The position numbers and the translations under genes are program-made. A stretch of 64,000 bases of DNA from Oopsacas minuta (lineage: Eukaryota > Porifera > Hexactinellida > Lyssacinosida > Leucopsacidae): NCBI GenBank assembly GCA_024704765.1, contig JAKMXF010000011.1, positions 1-64,000 on the forward strand, given 5' to 3'. Positions 36,343 through 47,236 of this stretch are shown one piece after another (position 1 is the first letter of the stretch; each line of letters starts with the position of its first letter). Below the pieces are notes generated by a model that saw only the letters and a list, made by a program, of their open reading frames with translations, searched no databases and was not told the DNA's origin.

Positions 36343-37655
36343 CAGGGTTGGGCATAAGTTCTGCCACAATATTATAATCCAGCCAAAAATTATTCCATTA
36401 GTTATTTGTATCTGTCATTTAGCTCAAACTTTGTTATAATATATATTTTTCACTCTTTCCCTGAAATTTTATATTATCTTAGCCTTTTGAAGCGATAATT
36501 GGTCATGGAGCAAGAGAGGTCGAAAATCATTGAATTATTTCAAGCAGGAAAAAATCCTTCAGAAATCTTCAATCTTCTGAAATTCCCTAATAGCAGAAGG
36601 AAGTTCATTACTCGAACTATTGAGCGATATGAAGTGACTGACGGGATTACTGATAAACCAAGATCTGGCCGTCCACGGTCTGTAACGACACAAAGGCTTA
36701 AAAAAGTAGTACGTCAACGAATTCGCCGAAATCCCCGCCGGTCCATGAGCAAAATGGCCAAAGAACTAAGAGTTTCACGTAGATCAATCGGACGAGTTGT
36801 TAAAAATGACTTGCATATGCGCTCTTTCAAGAGAAAGAGAGTCCATCACATCACGACCCTAGTGAAGGCAAAAAGAGCATCGAGAAGCAAGGGACTTCTT
36901 AAGAGGCACGCGATCCATGGTCTCAATTCATTCCTGTTCTCAGATGAGAAATTATTCACCATTGAGGAAGCAACGAACCCTCAAAATGATCGCATTATCT
37001 CATCCTCAATTTCTTCTATCCCAGAAGAACTTCGATATGTCAGCCGTATACAAAAGCCACTTTCAGTCATGGTTTGGGCGGGAATATCATCAATTGGCCG
37101 GACACCACTCATATTCGTGCCTGCTGGCGTAAAAATCGACACCCGAACCTACCGTGAGCTTATTTTAGAACCTGTAATACAAGATCTCTCTAAAACTATG
37201 TTTTCTGGGAAACCTTTCGTGTTCCAACAAGATGGTGCTCCAGCCCACACATCGAATGCCACTCAGGCCTGGCTTCGAAGCAATAATCCAGATTTTATTC
37301 AAAAGGAAGAATGGCCACCATACAGCCCCGATTTAAATCCAATGGATTATTCTATCTGGTCCATTTTGGAAACGAGGGCATGTTTGAAGTCTCACACCAA
37401 TATAGACTCTCTGAAAAAGTCTTTGTGTCGAGAATGGGAGAGAATACCCCAAGAAATACTCCGTGCCGCTGTAGAGGCCTTCCCTAAGAGACTAAAGGCT
37501 GTAATTGAAAGAAAAGGAGGATACATCGAATAATTAACGTATCTGCGAATCTATATACTATATTTAGTAGTACATACCGAATTTCAACATAATACAATAT
37601 ATCAATCGGAAAATATAGTTTTTTAAAAATGTGGCAGAACTTATGCCCAACCCTG
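36343..37655 (+). mobile_element. DD37D Tc1/mariner-type transposon, apparently intact
   Basis: The two ends match perfectly over about 26 bp, starting CAGGGTTGGGCATAAGTTCT, and are flanked by TA (36341-36342 and 37656-37657). Total length is 1313 bp with one full-length open gene. It is inserted in RAG1-like transposon C. Confidence 0.95.
36505..37533 (+). CDS. DD37D (maT-like) transposase, full length
   Basis: A 342-residue uninterrupted frame starts at the ATG at 36505 (an upstream TTG two codons earlier is less likely). The N-terminal paired-type helix-turn-helix region (KIIELFQAGKNPSEIFNLLK and SMSKMAKELRVSRRSIGRVV) flanks a GRPRSVT linker. The catalytic core has FLFSDEKLFTIEEA (first Asp), VFQQDGAPAHTSNATQAWL (second Asp) and PPYSPDLNPMDYSIWSILE, where the third Asp lies 37 residues after the second. 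It ends in RKGGYIE. It would cut and paste its own element at TA sites in the nucleus. With perfect terminal repeats and no lesion it may be recently active or still active. It is the best-preserved transposase in the window. Confidence 0.93.
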   Translation: MEQERSKIIELFQAGKNPSEIFNLLKFPNSRRKFITRTIERYEVTDGITDKPRSGRPRSVTTQRLKKVVRQRIRRNPRRSMSKMAKELRVSRRSIGRVVKNDLHMRSFKRKRVHHITTLVKAKRASRSKGLLKRHAIHGLNSFLFSDEKLFTIEEATNPQNDRIISSSISSIPEELRYVSRIQKPLSVMVWAGISSIGRTPLIFVPAGVKIDTRTYRELILEPVIQDLSKTMFSGKPFVFQQDGAPAHTSNATQAWLRSNNPDFIQKEEWPPYSPDLNPMDYSIWSILETRACLKSHTNIDSLKKSLCREWERIPQEILRAAVEAFPKRLKAVIERKGGYIE

Positions 37656-38293
37656 TATTATTCAGTAGATTATATATATAAGTAACTATAATAAATTTCA
37701 AGAACTAATTTCAATACTATTTCATTCCATTGTTACAGTATGCTACAATAGGAATTTCGTAGCACCGAAAAGTTGTAATGGAATGTCATTGAAAATTAGG
37801 TTGCGCACTATTTCGGGTTTTGTGGTTTTAGATTATATTTTTAGGAATCCTAATGCCTGTATCTGATTAATTTTGCGCAGTTGTTTTGTGTTGTTTATTT
37901 TTTCCTGACACTTTAAGCATTCCTCTTTATAAAAATTCTGTACCGATTTTACTAGATTTTAGAAATTTCATGTTCACAAAATATATAAATATACAGTCAT
38001 GGAAACAAGATATTTAGATTTAGCATAGTCGAAATGTATAGAGTATACCAGAGTAGTAACATTCGATTATGTAATTGCTCTTACAAGGTTCAGTTGAAAT
38101 TGGGTCTAAATTTAGAAATCATGAAGCCTCAATTTTCCTATGAATATTTCGCATCTTTGATGAAGAAGTTTTACAGCTTCTAGGGTCTCAATCGCTAGAT
38201 ATTTTATTTGAGAATCATTTAAACAATATAAAATGAATATAACCATCAAATACGAATCAATTTTTGTCTATTCTTTGCTTCTAAACTACTGTG

Positions 38294-40460
38294 TTGTCAG
38301 AGCAGTAGATGCTGAAGAACCTGATGGGTTTCTCAACAGACACCATGATGTCTTTCCAGTAGGACAGCCAAAATGATCCCCTGCCGCATTATCAACTAGT
38401 ATATGTAGAGCAGAACACAGCTTGATTGATGCTAGACCATGATGTTGATAGATGACAGTATATTAATTTGCGGCGATATAAGCAGCCTTCCATTCAGATA
38501 GTGCGTGTTGTACATAGTATTATTTTACGTACTTCTCTTCTTCATCAGACTCTTGACTACAGACGTTTCACGATCCATTAAACGAATGTTCACAAGATTG
38601 TATGGAATTAGTTCTTCACCTGCTGAAAACTTCTTGAACCTCCATATCTGTTAACTGAGTATGCCAGATGATTTTTCTCTGAGGAGCGTCCCCATATCCT
38701 GTTGGCTATTTCTGGCTCCATACCTTGAGAAGATCCAGTGTAGTTTCGATTTTAGTTTGGATTATGACGTTCTAACCACTTCTCGTACTCGGCTGACCGA
38801 TCTTTGATTTCTCCTCTGTCCAGATAGAGCACTTCTCACAGAGACGGCTCGTGATTTCATAGTCCAGTATCTTCTTGGTATCGCTAGAGATAACAGCACC
38901 GAAACCTATATTGGAATAGAATCCTATGGTCTTCCAGGAGCTATCGAAGCTGACGGTCACGTTAGTCGCGTTAGAATTAGGTAATACTTAACAGTCTGAT
39001 CTTTGGCGTACCAGTTTAGCAGTATCAGACATGGTACTCCCTACTGCAACTTTTGTAACAGTTTCTAGACAGCTCAGATATGGAGATTGCATGCTCTGAA
39101 CTGGTAGGGGATATCAACTATTGTAGATAGTTTGTGAATATTACGCCACTAAATACCAGTAGAATGTACAGCTATAGCACTCTACTGGATTGTATGAATC
39201 CATGAATCCATTTTTCTTCGTAAAGGGAAAGACTCCCAACACATTCGCTGCAGGAAAGGTGGAGAATACATCTGGTAGGTTGCTAACATGAAGAATTCTC
39301 ATTCCAGTTGGCATGCGTTTTTCTCTTTTCTCATGAATCTGAAAGTAGTAACACAGGTTTGGAACGCGTTGTTGGTGGAATGCGAAATTTAGCAATGTGG
39401 CCTCTGTGTGTGTGAGTAACTTTAGGTATTTGCTATTCTTTGCTCTAGGCAGTTTCGGGCAAAGCGGTATTGTCAGGTCTTGCACATCTGTAAGAGATGG
39501 TGACAAGTTTTATACGCATTTCCATAGAAGCGACGATTTCAAAGGCGTCCTATACATTTATCAACTGAAGACTATCTTTTTCTTGAGATGTTGTAGGAGA
39601 CAGTCCAAGTGAGGTGGATGCTTGAGAAATCCCTGAAGAAGTTGGACTAACTACAATCTGAGATGTAGAATCAGAATGAGGAGGACATAAAGGCAAGGTA
39701 GTATTTAGAGGAGGTACAGGAGGTGATGGTATATAGGAGATATCCTCTCAAACTTAAAATTGTGATGAGTCTGAGAAACAACCCTGCTCTTTGAGGATAT
39801 GCTCTTCATACCTCGAACTTGATTCATTTGGTGTGATCTGAGACAATGTAAATTATCTAAATTGTCTGGAAGAAAATAAGATCAGAACACTTGTAAACAT
39901 TTTGGATAATATCTTGCGAATATATTTAATATTATTAATTTCGAGGAATGCCCAAAATATTAACAGTTTCCTTTTCCCTCAAAGATCATACTGTTAGTTC
40001 ATATTTTTTTACTGTAATGAGCGAAAATGTTATCACTGCCCTAAGATGTTGTCTCAAAGGATCTATTTCATGCATCGCTAGTTTCTGCACAGAACCGAGG
40101 ATCCGCAAAAAGGTTAGCGTTATGACGTGCTGGCTCCATAACCCAAGAATCTTCATCCCTGCCTCATTGTCATATCGCTAGTATTCTAGGGGGGTGAATC
40201 ACTAAATCACTACGTTACTAACGGGTTTGATGGGGCAGGGAGGGTTCGAGCAACCCTCGTTTGTTTTCGAACCCATAGAGCTGATAAAGAAATATAGGTT
40301 TAAGGTCCCTCAAATGTATGCGAACCCCTTATCCGAACCGTCACCACCCCCTCGTGACTCATACCTACACGCTTCAGAAAGTTCGGATTGACGCAAATCC
40401 GGCAAGACTAGACACAAAGAATGATGTGAAGTTGGCGCCGAAACAAATCGAGGACATAAT
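38294..40460 (-). pseudogene. Mutator-like (MULE) transposase, N-terminal and central part
   Basis: Reading leftward from about 38960: VSFDSSWKTIGFYSNIGFGA with the first catalytic Asp, ILDYEITSRLCEKC, then NYTGSSQGMEPEIANRIWGR (about 38740) and LAYSVNRYGGSRSF. Finally CPTGKTSWCLLRNPSG at the edge of RAG1-like transposon C. These are ordered signatures of the Mutator-like transposase domain found in many invertebrate genomes. The C-terminal part continues at 30316 on the other side of transposon C. Upstream sequence (39141-39720) contains an unrecognised frame and a segment shared with 47880-48060. A block at about 40420-40455 matches 48324-48365, so the element probably extends to about 40460. 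Frequent stops mark it as dead. Confidence 0.75.
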
Positions 40461-40826
40461 CCTTAAAAGTCTTATCCAAAAAGTACGATGAGCAACCAAC
40501 GACCTCCAGCCATGTAGAGTAGTATAGGTAGTCCCTACTTCTGGCTTGGTGTTACGTAAGAATTAATCCTGCAGAGCGTTCGTTAATGCGCTAACAGCTA
40601 TAACGTATATAATTATAACAATCAGCAATTACCATATATATATACACTTCCGAAAACACGAGAAATAATACAAGTGGTGGGTAAGAATGAATAGAATTCG
40701 CAAATAAGCCTATATTAGTAAATTGCAACTACATGTGAATATGCATATTACTAGCCTTTGGCTCGTAGCATTGCTCCTCGAGGTATCCATTATTCTTCTT
40801 ATTGACGGCCCCTTTAAGTATTATAA
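40461..40826. other. spacer with dispersed repeat fragment
   Basis: No gene. The stretch at 40745-40815 (TTTGGCTCGTAGC and CGGCCCCTTTAAG) resembles 13865-13945, a probable dispersed repeat that hosts the Tc1 insertion at 40829. Confidence 0.4.
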
Positions 40827-40828
40827 TA

Positions 40829-42172
40829 CAGGGTGTCCAATAACTACTGGCTAATCCATTGTTAACATTTGTCGAACTAATTAGATATAGTAGTATTAGT
40901 GTATTTCTACAAGATTTTGTTGATGTTCTTATCTACTCAGAAACTATCTTTGCGGCTATGACGAAATTTTTCTGTCTACATTTTGTGTATATGTAGCAAC
41001 TTTGAGATTTTACTCTTATTTCTGTTATTTTGGGGTAGTGTTGATGGATTCCGACATCCGATATAGAGCAATTGGTTTGTTAGAAGCGGGTACAAGCCAG
41101 AAAGAAGTAGCATGTAGGTTTGGAAAGGGAGTTCGAACAATCATACGTTGGTGGTTTCGATTCAAACAAAATTCTAGTCTCACACATCGAAAGGTGCTGG
41201 ACGACCTAAAAAATGGACATGGCGGCCAAAATGGTGATCGTGAAATCGTTGGGTAAAAGACATCACTCAACTAAGAAATTGTCGACTAAATTGAAGTTAA
41301 AGGGGTACCAGATTTCAAAGAGTACTATACACAACTAATTACGGAATTAATTAGCTGTTAGGGCATTTAAAAGGCCGAAAAAACCCAAGCTGACTCAAAA
41401 TCAGATGATAAACAGAGTCAAATTCTGTCAAAAAGTGAAAGATTGGACAGTCAACGATTGGAAGAAAGTTATGTGGTTAGATGAATCACTATTTGAATTA
41501 TTCCATTCGAGTAACACGCAAAATGATCGTATTTGGGCTCACAATACTCAGGATGTTCTCCCTCGAGACACAATAAAGAATCCACCCAAAATAATGGTCT
41601 TGGGCATGATGAGCTATCGAGGATTATCAGACTTAGACTTTATTCCACTAAAACAAACAGTCAATGCGCTATACTATGTTTCAAATATTTTGGAAGATAC
41701 ATGCCTTAATACACTCAAGAAAAGAAGAATAAACGGGCCTGTTTATTCTAGAAAATTGGTATTAAAAAGGTCGGAGGCACATTTCATGCAAGATGGTGCT
41801 CCTGCTCACAGGGCCATAGTTGCACAATAATGGTCAAAAAGCAATTTTCAAGCTTTTGGACTAAGGATGAGTGGCCTGGTAACTCACCAGATTTAAACCC
41901 AATAGAGAATATATGGGGTATAGTGAAACAATCCATTGGTAAAATGAAGCAACCAAATAACGTTAAACAACTGAAAAATGAGCTCGAAATTGCATGGAAA
42001 AATATCCCACCCCGATGCCTAGAGAATATTGTGGCAGGCATGCATGCCGAAAGGATCAATAAATGTTTACGACTCAATGGAGATTATAAGGGCAAGTAAC
42101 CGTACATTTTGAGGTCTTATATTTCATAATATATTTTAGAATTGATTTGGCCAATAATTTCTGGACACACTG
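40829..42172 (+). mobile_element. Tc1-like transposon
   Basis: The left end CAGGGTGTCCAATAACTACT pairs with the complement of the right end CAGTGTGTCCAGAAATTATT. TA flanks at 40827-40828 and 42173-42174. Length is 1344 bp. Confidence 0.9.
41044..42099 (+). pseudogene. Tc1 transposase (DD34E type), broken
   Basis: The ATG at 41044 begins MDSDIRYRAIGLLEAGTSQK, a helix-turn-helix that ends in frame disruption near 41256. The catalytic part resumes at 41405 (FCQKVKDWTVNDWKKVMWLD) with the first Asp in WLDESLFEL, then IMVLGMMSYRGLSDLDFIPL and HFMQDGAPAHRAIVAQ with the second Asp. A TAA at 41828-41830 interrupts. The next frame carries WPGNSPDLNPIENIWGIVKQ with the Glu, and ends GDYKGK at 42099. 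It resembles the transposase at 3265-4341 but is a separate family by its terminal repeats. Confidence 0.85.
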
Positions 42173-42199
42173 TATAGATATATTTAGAACAATATAATT

Positions 42200-42750
42200 C
42201 ACAAATATACGTATATGGCTCATATGTTGCTGAATTATTTTGTAAGATCCCCATTCGTGGTCGTTGAGAGCTACTATCTACGTAAATTTTGAGATGTTGC
42301 TAATTGTTTCCTGTATATTCATAAACAACAATATATTTACATATCAATAATATCTATATCATTAAATCTCAATTGTTGTTAGTTAGGTTTGTTTATTTGT
42401 GCGTTATCAAGGAACGGATTTGCAGAATGTAATTTTAAAATTGTCGCATAACTATGTATTTATCGTGTTCATAAGGAAGTAAATATAATTCAATACAACT
42501 TCAGCAAATACATCGAACATGCTGATTCCGATTTTAACTCTTTTGGAAAAATCATATATAAATATATTGTTATTTTAATGTTAATATAAGTAAAGAAACT
42601 TGCCGAATTTTAATATATTCATAAGGGCTTGCCCAAAATGGCTATCTAGCCGTAACTAAGTACCCTGAATCAGAATTTTCGGATTTTCTAGTTTCTCATG
42701 GGCAATTTCATTATTTTTATCAATATTAAGGAGCAAATATTTGAAATCTT
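42200..42750 (-). repeat. inverted copy of the 22.8-24.7 kb repeat family
   Basis: The complement of 42340-42560 follows 24568-24770 closely (ATCGGA-TTCAGCATGT, ACACGATAA, CAATTTTAAAAT versus GAATTTTAAAAT). The complement of 42640-42715 follows the 141-bp unit (GAGAAACT-GAAAAT, TTCAG-GTACT, GGGCAAGCC). This copy also hosts a DD37D element, at 42759. Confidence 0.7.
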
Positions 42751-42916
42751 AAAATATACAGGGTGGTCCATAAGTTCTCTCCCATACTTTAATACATAAC
42801 CATAGATTTTATGGTAAAGCTAGGTAATTGGTTTGCTTTTCAAGCTTCTATAGTCTTATAAGTATTCGAAACAGTTCATCTTAATATCTCATAGTTTTAT
42901 CTAGACAAATTCCTCG

Positions 42917-43941
42917 ATGGAAACGGAAAGGTTGACAATTATCGAATTATATCGAAATGGGAAAAGATCAAGTGAAATTTTGAATATTCTCAATATACCT
43001 AAAACGAGGCGAAAGTTTGTATACTGTACAATTAATAGGTATAAAGATACTGGCGGCGTCTCTGACAAGTCAAGATCTGGTCGTCCCGCATCTGTAACGA
43101 CAACAAAGATGAGGAAGATCGTAAAGGGTCGTGTATGGCGAAATCCCAGTCGATCGATGAGAAAATGGCTGCAGAGCTCAGGGTATCTCGTTCTTCCTTC
43201 CAAAGAATTGTCAAAAGAGACCTGGGTTTATCCTCATTTAAAAAACGTAAAGTACACTATCTTTCAAGGGTAATGAAAGAGAAGAGGCTGAAAAGAAGCA
43301 AAGGTCTTATTGACCGGTTCGCTATCAAAGGTCATGATCACGTCTTGTTCTCAGGTGAGAAATTCTTTACGATAGAGGAAGCTTATAATCAACAAAACGA
43401 CAGAATATTGTCTTCTATAGCGTCTACCATCCCTGAGGAGTACAGATATGTAAAAAGAGTCCAGAAACCATGTTCTGTATGGTTTGGGCTGGACTATCCT
43501 CACTTGGCCGGACTCCGATAGTTTTCATCCCAACTGGGGTAAAAGTAAATGCTCAAACTCACCAAAACCTTGTTCTAAATCCTATAGTCAAAGATCTTAG
43601 CAAGTCGATGGTTAACAATGAAGCCTTTTTGTTCAACAGACGGTGCCCCTGCTCATACAGCAAATACCACTCAAAACTGGCTTCACTCCGAAATTTCTGA
43701 CTTTAATTCCAAACAGGATTGGTCGCCATCTAGTCCGGACCTTAACCCTCTAGACTTCTCAGTTTAGTCTAAATTACAAACAAAGGCTTGTCATAAATCT
43801 CATAAAAATCTGGAGGCCCTGAAGCGATCAATAATACGTGCTTGGAGTGAAAACTCCTAGGAGAACATGCGAATGGCAGTAGAGGCAGTTCCTTCACGTC
43901 TTAGGGCTGTAATTAAGAAAAAAGGTGGATATATTGAATAA
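42917..43941 (+). pseudogene. DD37D transposase, broken
   Basis: It starts METERLTIIELYRNGKRSSE at 42917 with GRPASVTTTKM, shifts frame near 43140 to MAAELRVSRSSFQRIVKRDL, and continues through VLFSGEKFFTIEEAYNQQND. The first catalytic Asp of the usual FSDEK is Gly in this copy. VWAGLSSLGRTPIVF follows after another frame change, then a degraded QQT-GAPAHTANTTQNWL-like block and SPDLNPLDFSV. It ends in KKGGYIE at about 43941, just before the P-like element's target duplication. It is a close relative of the intact transposase at 36505-37533. Confidence 0.85.
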
Positions 43942-43948
43942 GGCTAAT

Positions 43949-44117
43949 CGTGACCTACGTTATAATAAGGCCTGTTCACTAGTGCGATTTTTTGGACCAT
44001 GGATGTCGTTTAAGTCTATTAAATTTTATTTCAAATAATCATGTATTTGATGTTATTCACCCAAATCGTGAACTTAAAAATTGTTCTTAGGCGATTTTAA
44101 AGACCATGGATGTCGTT
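43949..44117 (+). repeat. left terminal inverted repeat of the P-like element
   Basis: It matches the complement of about 47405-47573 with one mismatch in the first 140 bases and several near the inner edge. GACCATGGATGTCGTT occurs twice within it (43995-44010 and 44102-44117), and a degraded second copy is found in the right repeat. The repeated motif is a candidate transposase (THAP) binding site. Confidence 0.85.
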
Positions 44118-44379
44118 GAAGGCTTGTATTAGAAGTATTTCTTAGAAACCCATAATATTTATATTAATTTATGAATCAACCTTTTTGTTACATTCAATTT
44201 ATTGAAACAATACATTTAGGTACTCACTACCCGTTGTACCTTGTCCTCTTGTACTTTTATCCTAAGTTGTTTAGACAACTTAGCTTTTATCTCTGTAATG
44301 CCGCTCTCCACCCTGTTCTATCAGTTATGTGCATTTCTTTAATCTACCTCTCGATTTCTCCTTTTTATAGTTTCAATTA

Positions 44380-47236
44380 GCTTGTCATGCCCAACAGGTG
44401 TTCTGCCCCGGAAGTCGGAGTAATTACGCAGGAGAACCTTATACTCCAGTCTTTAAGTTGTCAAATGGTCCACCTGATCTTGTCAATCGTTGGCATCGAG
44501 CGCTCTGTGGAGAAGGTATCAGAGACTTAAAGAATGTGTTTGTGTGCTCAAAACATTTCCTCGACGAAGAAATTCAGACCAGTTTTTCTATCCATCAACC
44601 AGATGGAACACACTTAGAAGTACCAGCTAAGCCTAAATTGCAGAAGGATGCAGTGCCAAGATTTCTACCTGGATGTCCACTTCATCTCTCTTCGTCATCT
44701 GACACCATACCTCCGAGATTTGATAGATCTTTGAGAGAACAGCATTTGATTGATACTGCAATTAATGAGAGTCTATTACAGTATAACCAAGACAAAGAAC
44801 TTTTTCAGATTACCACACTGGAAGACTTGGTATCCAAAACGAAGCACTCGGGTTTGCCTAATCATTGGTTAGTTGGTCTTCTATGATAATTCCTTTAATT
44901 TACTCAAACCTTCTATAACGAATAACAGTTTGATTGCAATTAGATGCTCGTTAACTATTACCGAAACATTACATACTATGGGTTTCTACGAAGGCATACG
45001 CATTCCTCTTTCTCTCACTCAGATAAATGATATTCGTCAACTTAACGATTTGCTTAAAGAAATTGAAAACCATTCTGCCCCTACTAATTCTCCTGAAACA
45101 TTCCAACACCATGTCAGAGAAGCAACCGGAAGCATTCGTAAAGCTATTGACTCCCTTTCAACTGGAAAAGAATCTGGAAACCAACAGCCTCTATTATCAA
45201 GTCTTCAGTTTATTCTATGCCAATTGGATAACGCTTTGATCGCGAAAACTATGAGGCGATACAACATCGAAATTCTTGCCTTGTCCTCAAATGCCAGCTT
45301 ATCTCGCCAGTTTGTTATAGATATCTTCAATCCCTGGACTGTCTATCATTGCCGCACCTTTCTACTCTAAAGCGCTTATATTCCAATTTTGGTTTGGATT
45401 CTGAGTTTACCAACTATCTCAAACAATCAGTCACTCAGTTTAACAAATGGGAACGAAATGTAGTGATTCAGATGGATGAAATTTATGTAAAATCCACATT
45501 TACATACAAAGGAGGTAAGATAATTGGATCTTCTTTGAATCCTACTGATCCTGCAAAAACCGTTTTTTGCCTTCATGATATCAAGTTTGTCCAAACGATG
45601 GTCCAGTATTGTCCGTTTACTGCCCTGTTCCAGCTCATCTGCTGAGGTACTCTTTCCTATCATCAAAGATGTTATTCGTGATGTTGAAGCATGTGGACTC
45701 TCTGTACACGTTTTGTGTACTGATAATTACCCGATGAACGTTGACATTTTCAAGTTATTTTCTCCCAGCCGACTTCTAGAGCATATTGTTCCTCACCCTA
45801 TGGACTCAAACCGGCCATTGTTTTTGCTTTTTGACTTCGTTCATATAATCAAATCGATACGTAATAACTGGCTAAACCAAATAGATTATAATAAAACATT
45901 CACTTATCCAGATTTTGAGAACATACAAGTTGCGAGCACTGCAGTTTTCGAAGAAATTCGCGAATTATATAAAAGTGACCAACACTTTGTTGCTAAATTA
46001 GCTCCAAGATTAACCTCTAAAGCTTGTTGGCCTTCCACTTTAGAACGACAAAATGTTTCTTTAGCTTTAAGGATATTTGATGAATCTACAGCCGCTGCAT
46101 TAAACGTTAGCTACCAATCGCGATACCACACTTCTACAAATTCACAGACTGCAGACTTTATTGCCATTATTTGTAATGTTTGGAAGATATTCAACATCAA
46201 TACTCCGAACAAGGGTATCCTTCACAAAGATGAATTTTCAGTTCCACTTACCTACAATGATACCAGATTTATGTTCCTTCAACGTGTAGTTGATTGGGCT
46301 GAAAGTTGGCGAGTCATGCCTGACAAAAGAGGTAAATTAAGTCCTCAAACCTTTACAAGTTTCCGTCACTCTTGTATTGCACTCCCGTGCATTGTAAACC
46401 ATCTGACTGGAAATTGTGGCTATTCGTACGTCCTTTCTTCGTTTTTGCAAAATGATCCACTTGAGCATCATTTTGGCTTGTATAGGATGATGTCAGGAGC
46501 ACAATACAACATTACTTATTGCCAGGTCCTTGAAACAGAACGGAGAATAAAGTTGTCCAGCATACTCAAATTATTTTCGAAAATGCCTGTAGAAGATCGC
46601 ATATCACTTAAGAACTTCTTAGAATCGTGCTCATCCTCTTGTGACCAAGACTCCCATGCGTCTTTCAGCTTGGAGATGTATCTCTCGGCGATTCAGGGAT
46701 ATTCAGGGATAGAATTAAACAAGCAAATACTCCAATCACTCTCCTTTATAGCAGGCTACTCAGTGCATGCCTATTACAAACATTCTACTAAATGTCAATC
46801 ATGTCTCTTATTCCTCACTGAAAACAAAGAAATGGAAATTGAAGAACCTTCAGATTCTGAATATCGATTAATTCAGATAATCGACCCAGGCTCACTAAAA
46901 TGGCCAAGTAGTGATGTCATAGACGCAATTATTACGCTATGGAAAGTATTCTCTTCTATCGAGAGTCAACCAAGCATATTCAATAACTTTATAACTGGTC
47001 CTTCTAGAAGTATCCTGATAGGGTCAACAACAAGTCTTATAGAAAATGAACAAGCTGAAGTATGGAGAGTGATGTGTGACGAATGTGGTACACTCATGTG
47101 GGATGTATTAGCTAAACTATTGACTGCTACTTCAAACTGTCTTATATCAAATAAGATTAAGAACATGAATTCCCAGCTACCCTTGAAACCGTGTGTCGAA
47201 AATACTCGAAAATTAAAGAAATTGAAGCCTAATTAA
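44380..47236 (+). pseudogene. P-element-like transposase with THAP domain, three frame breaks
   Basis: The first block (to 44886) is a THAP domain: FCPGSRSNYAGEPYTPVFKL, PDLVNRWHRALCGEG and NVFVCSKHFLDEEI with the C-x2-H pair, then PRFLPGCP. Its 5' end is unclear, since the usual second Cys reads Ser and a CAACAG acceptor-like site precedes it, so a first exon may be missing. Frame changes near 44880, 45330 and in a T-run at about 45560 connect it to LPHLSTLKRLYSNFGL, QMDEIYVKSTFTYKGGKIIG (first Asp), VLCTDNYPMN (second Asp), FVHIIKSIRNNWLNQ, PLEHHFGLYRMMSGAQYN (Glu) and SLSFIAGYSVHAYYKH. The last 553 codons (to 47236) are open. P transposases are GTP-using nuclear enzymes. This one needs only three small changes to be intact, so the frame breaks may be assembly errors. 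Confidence 0.88.

Larger units (their letters stand above)
30317..38293 (-). mobile_element. RAG1-like/Transib transposon C, interrupted twice
   Basis: The left end is CACAGTGGTTTAATAGGGAA. The complement of the right end is CACAGTAGTTTAGAAGCAAA, with AAAGAATA further in on both sides. The flanks are TTGTT (30312-30316) and TTGTC (38294-38298), a 5-bp duplication with one mismatch. Removing insertion B (31051-34417 plus 5 bp) and the DD37D element (36343-37655 plus 2 bp) leaves about 3.29 kb, close to the 3.37 kb of element B. Its right non-coding region (37770-38290) resembles that of B (33885-34400), sharing AATGGAATGT and TTGCGCA-T-TTTCGGG. Confidence 0.88.
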
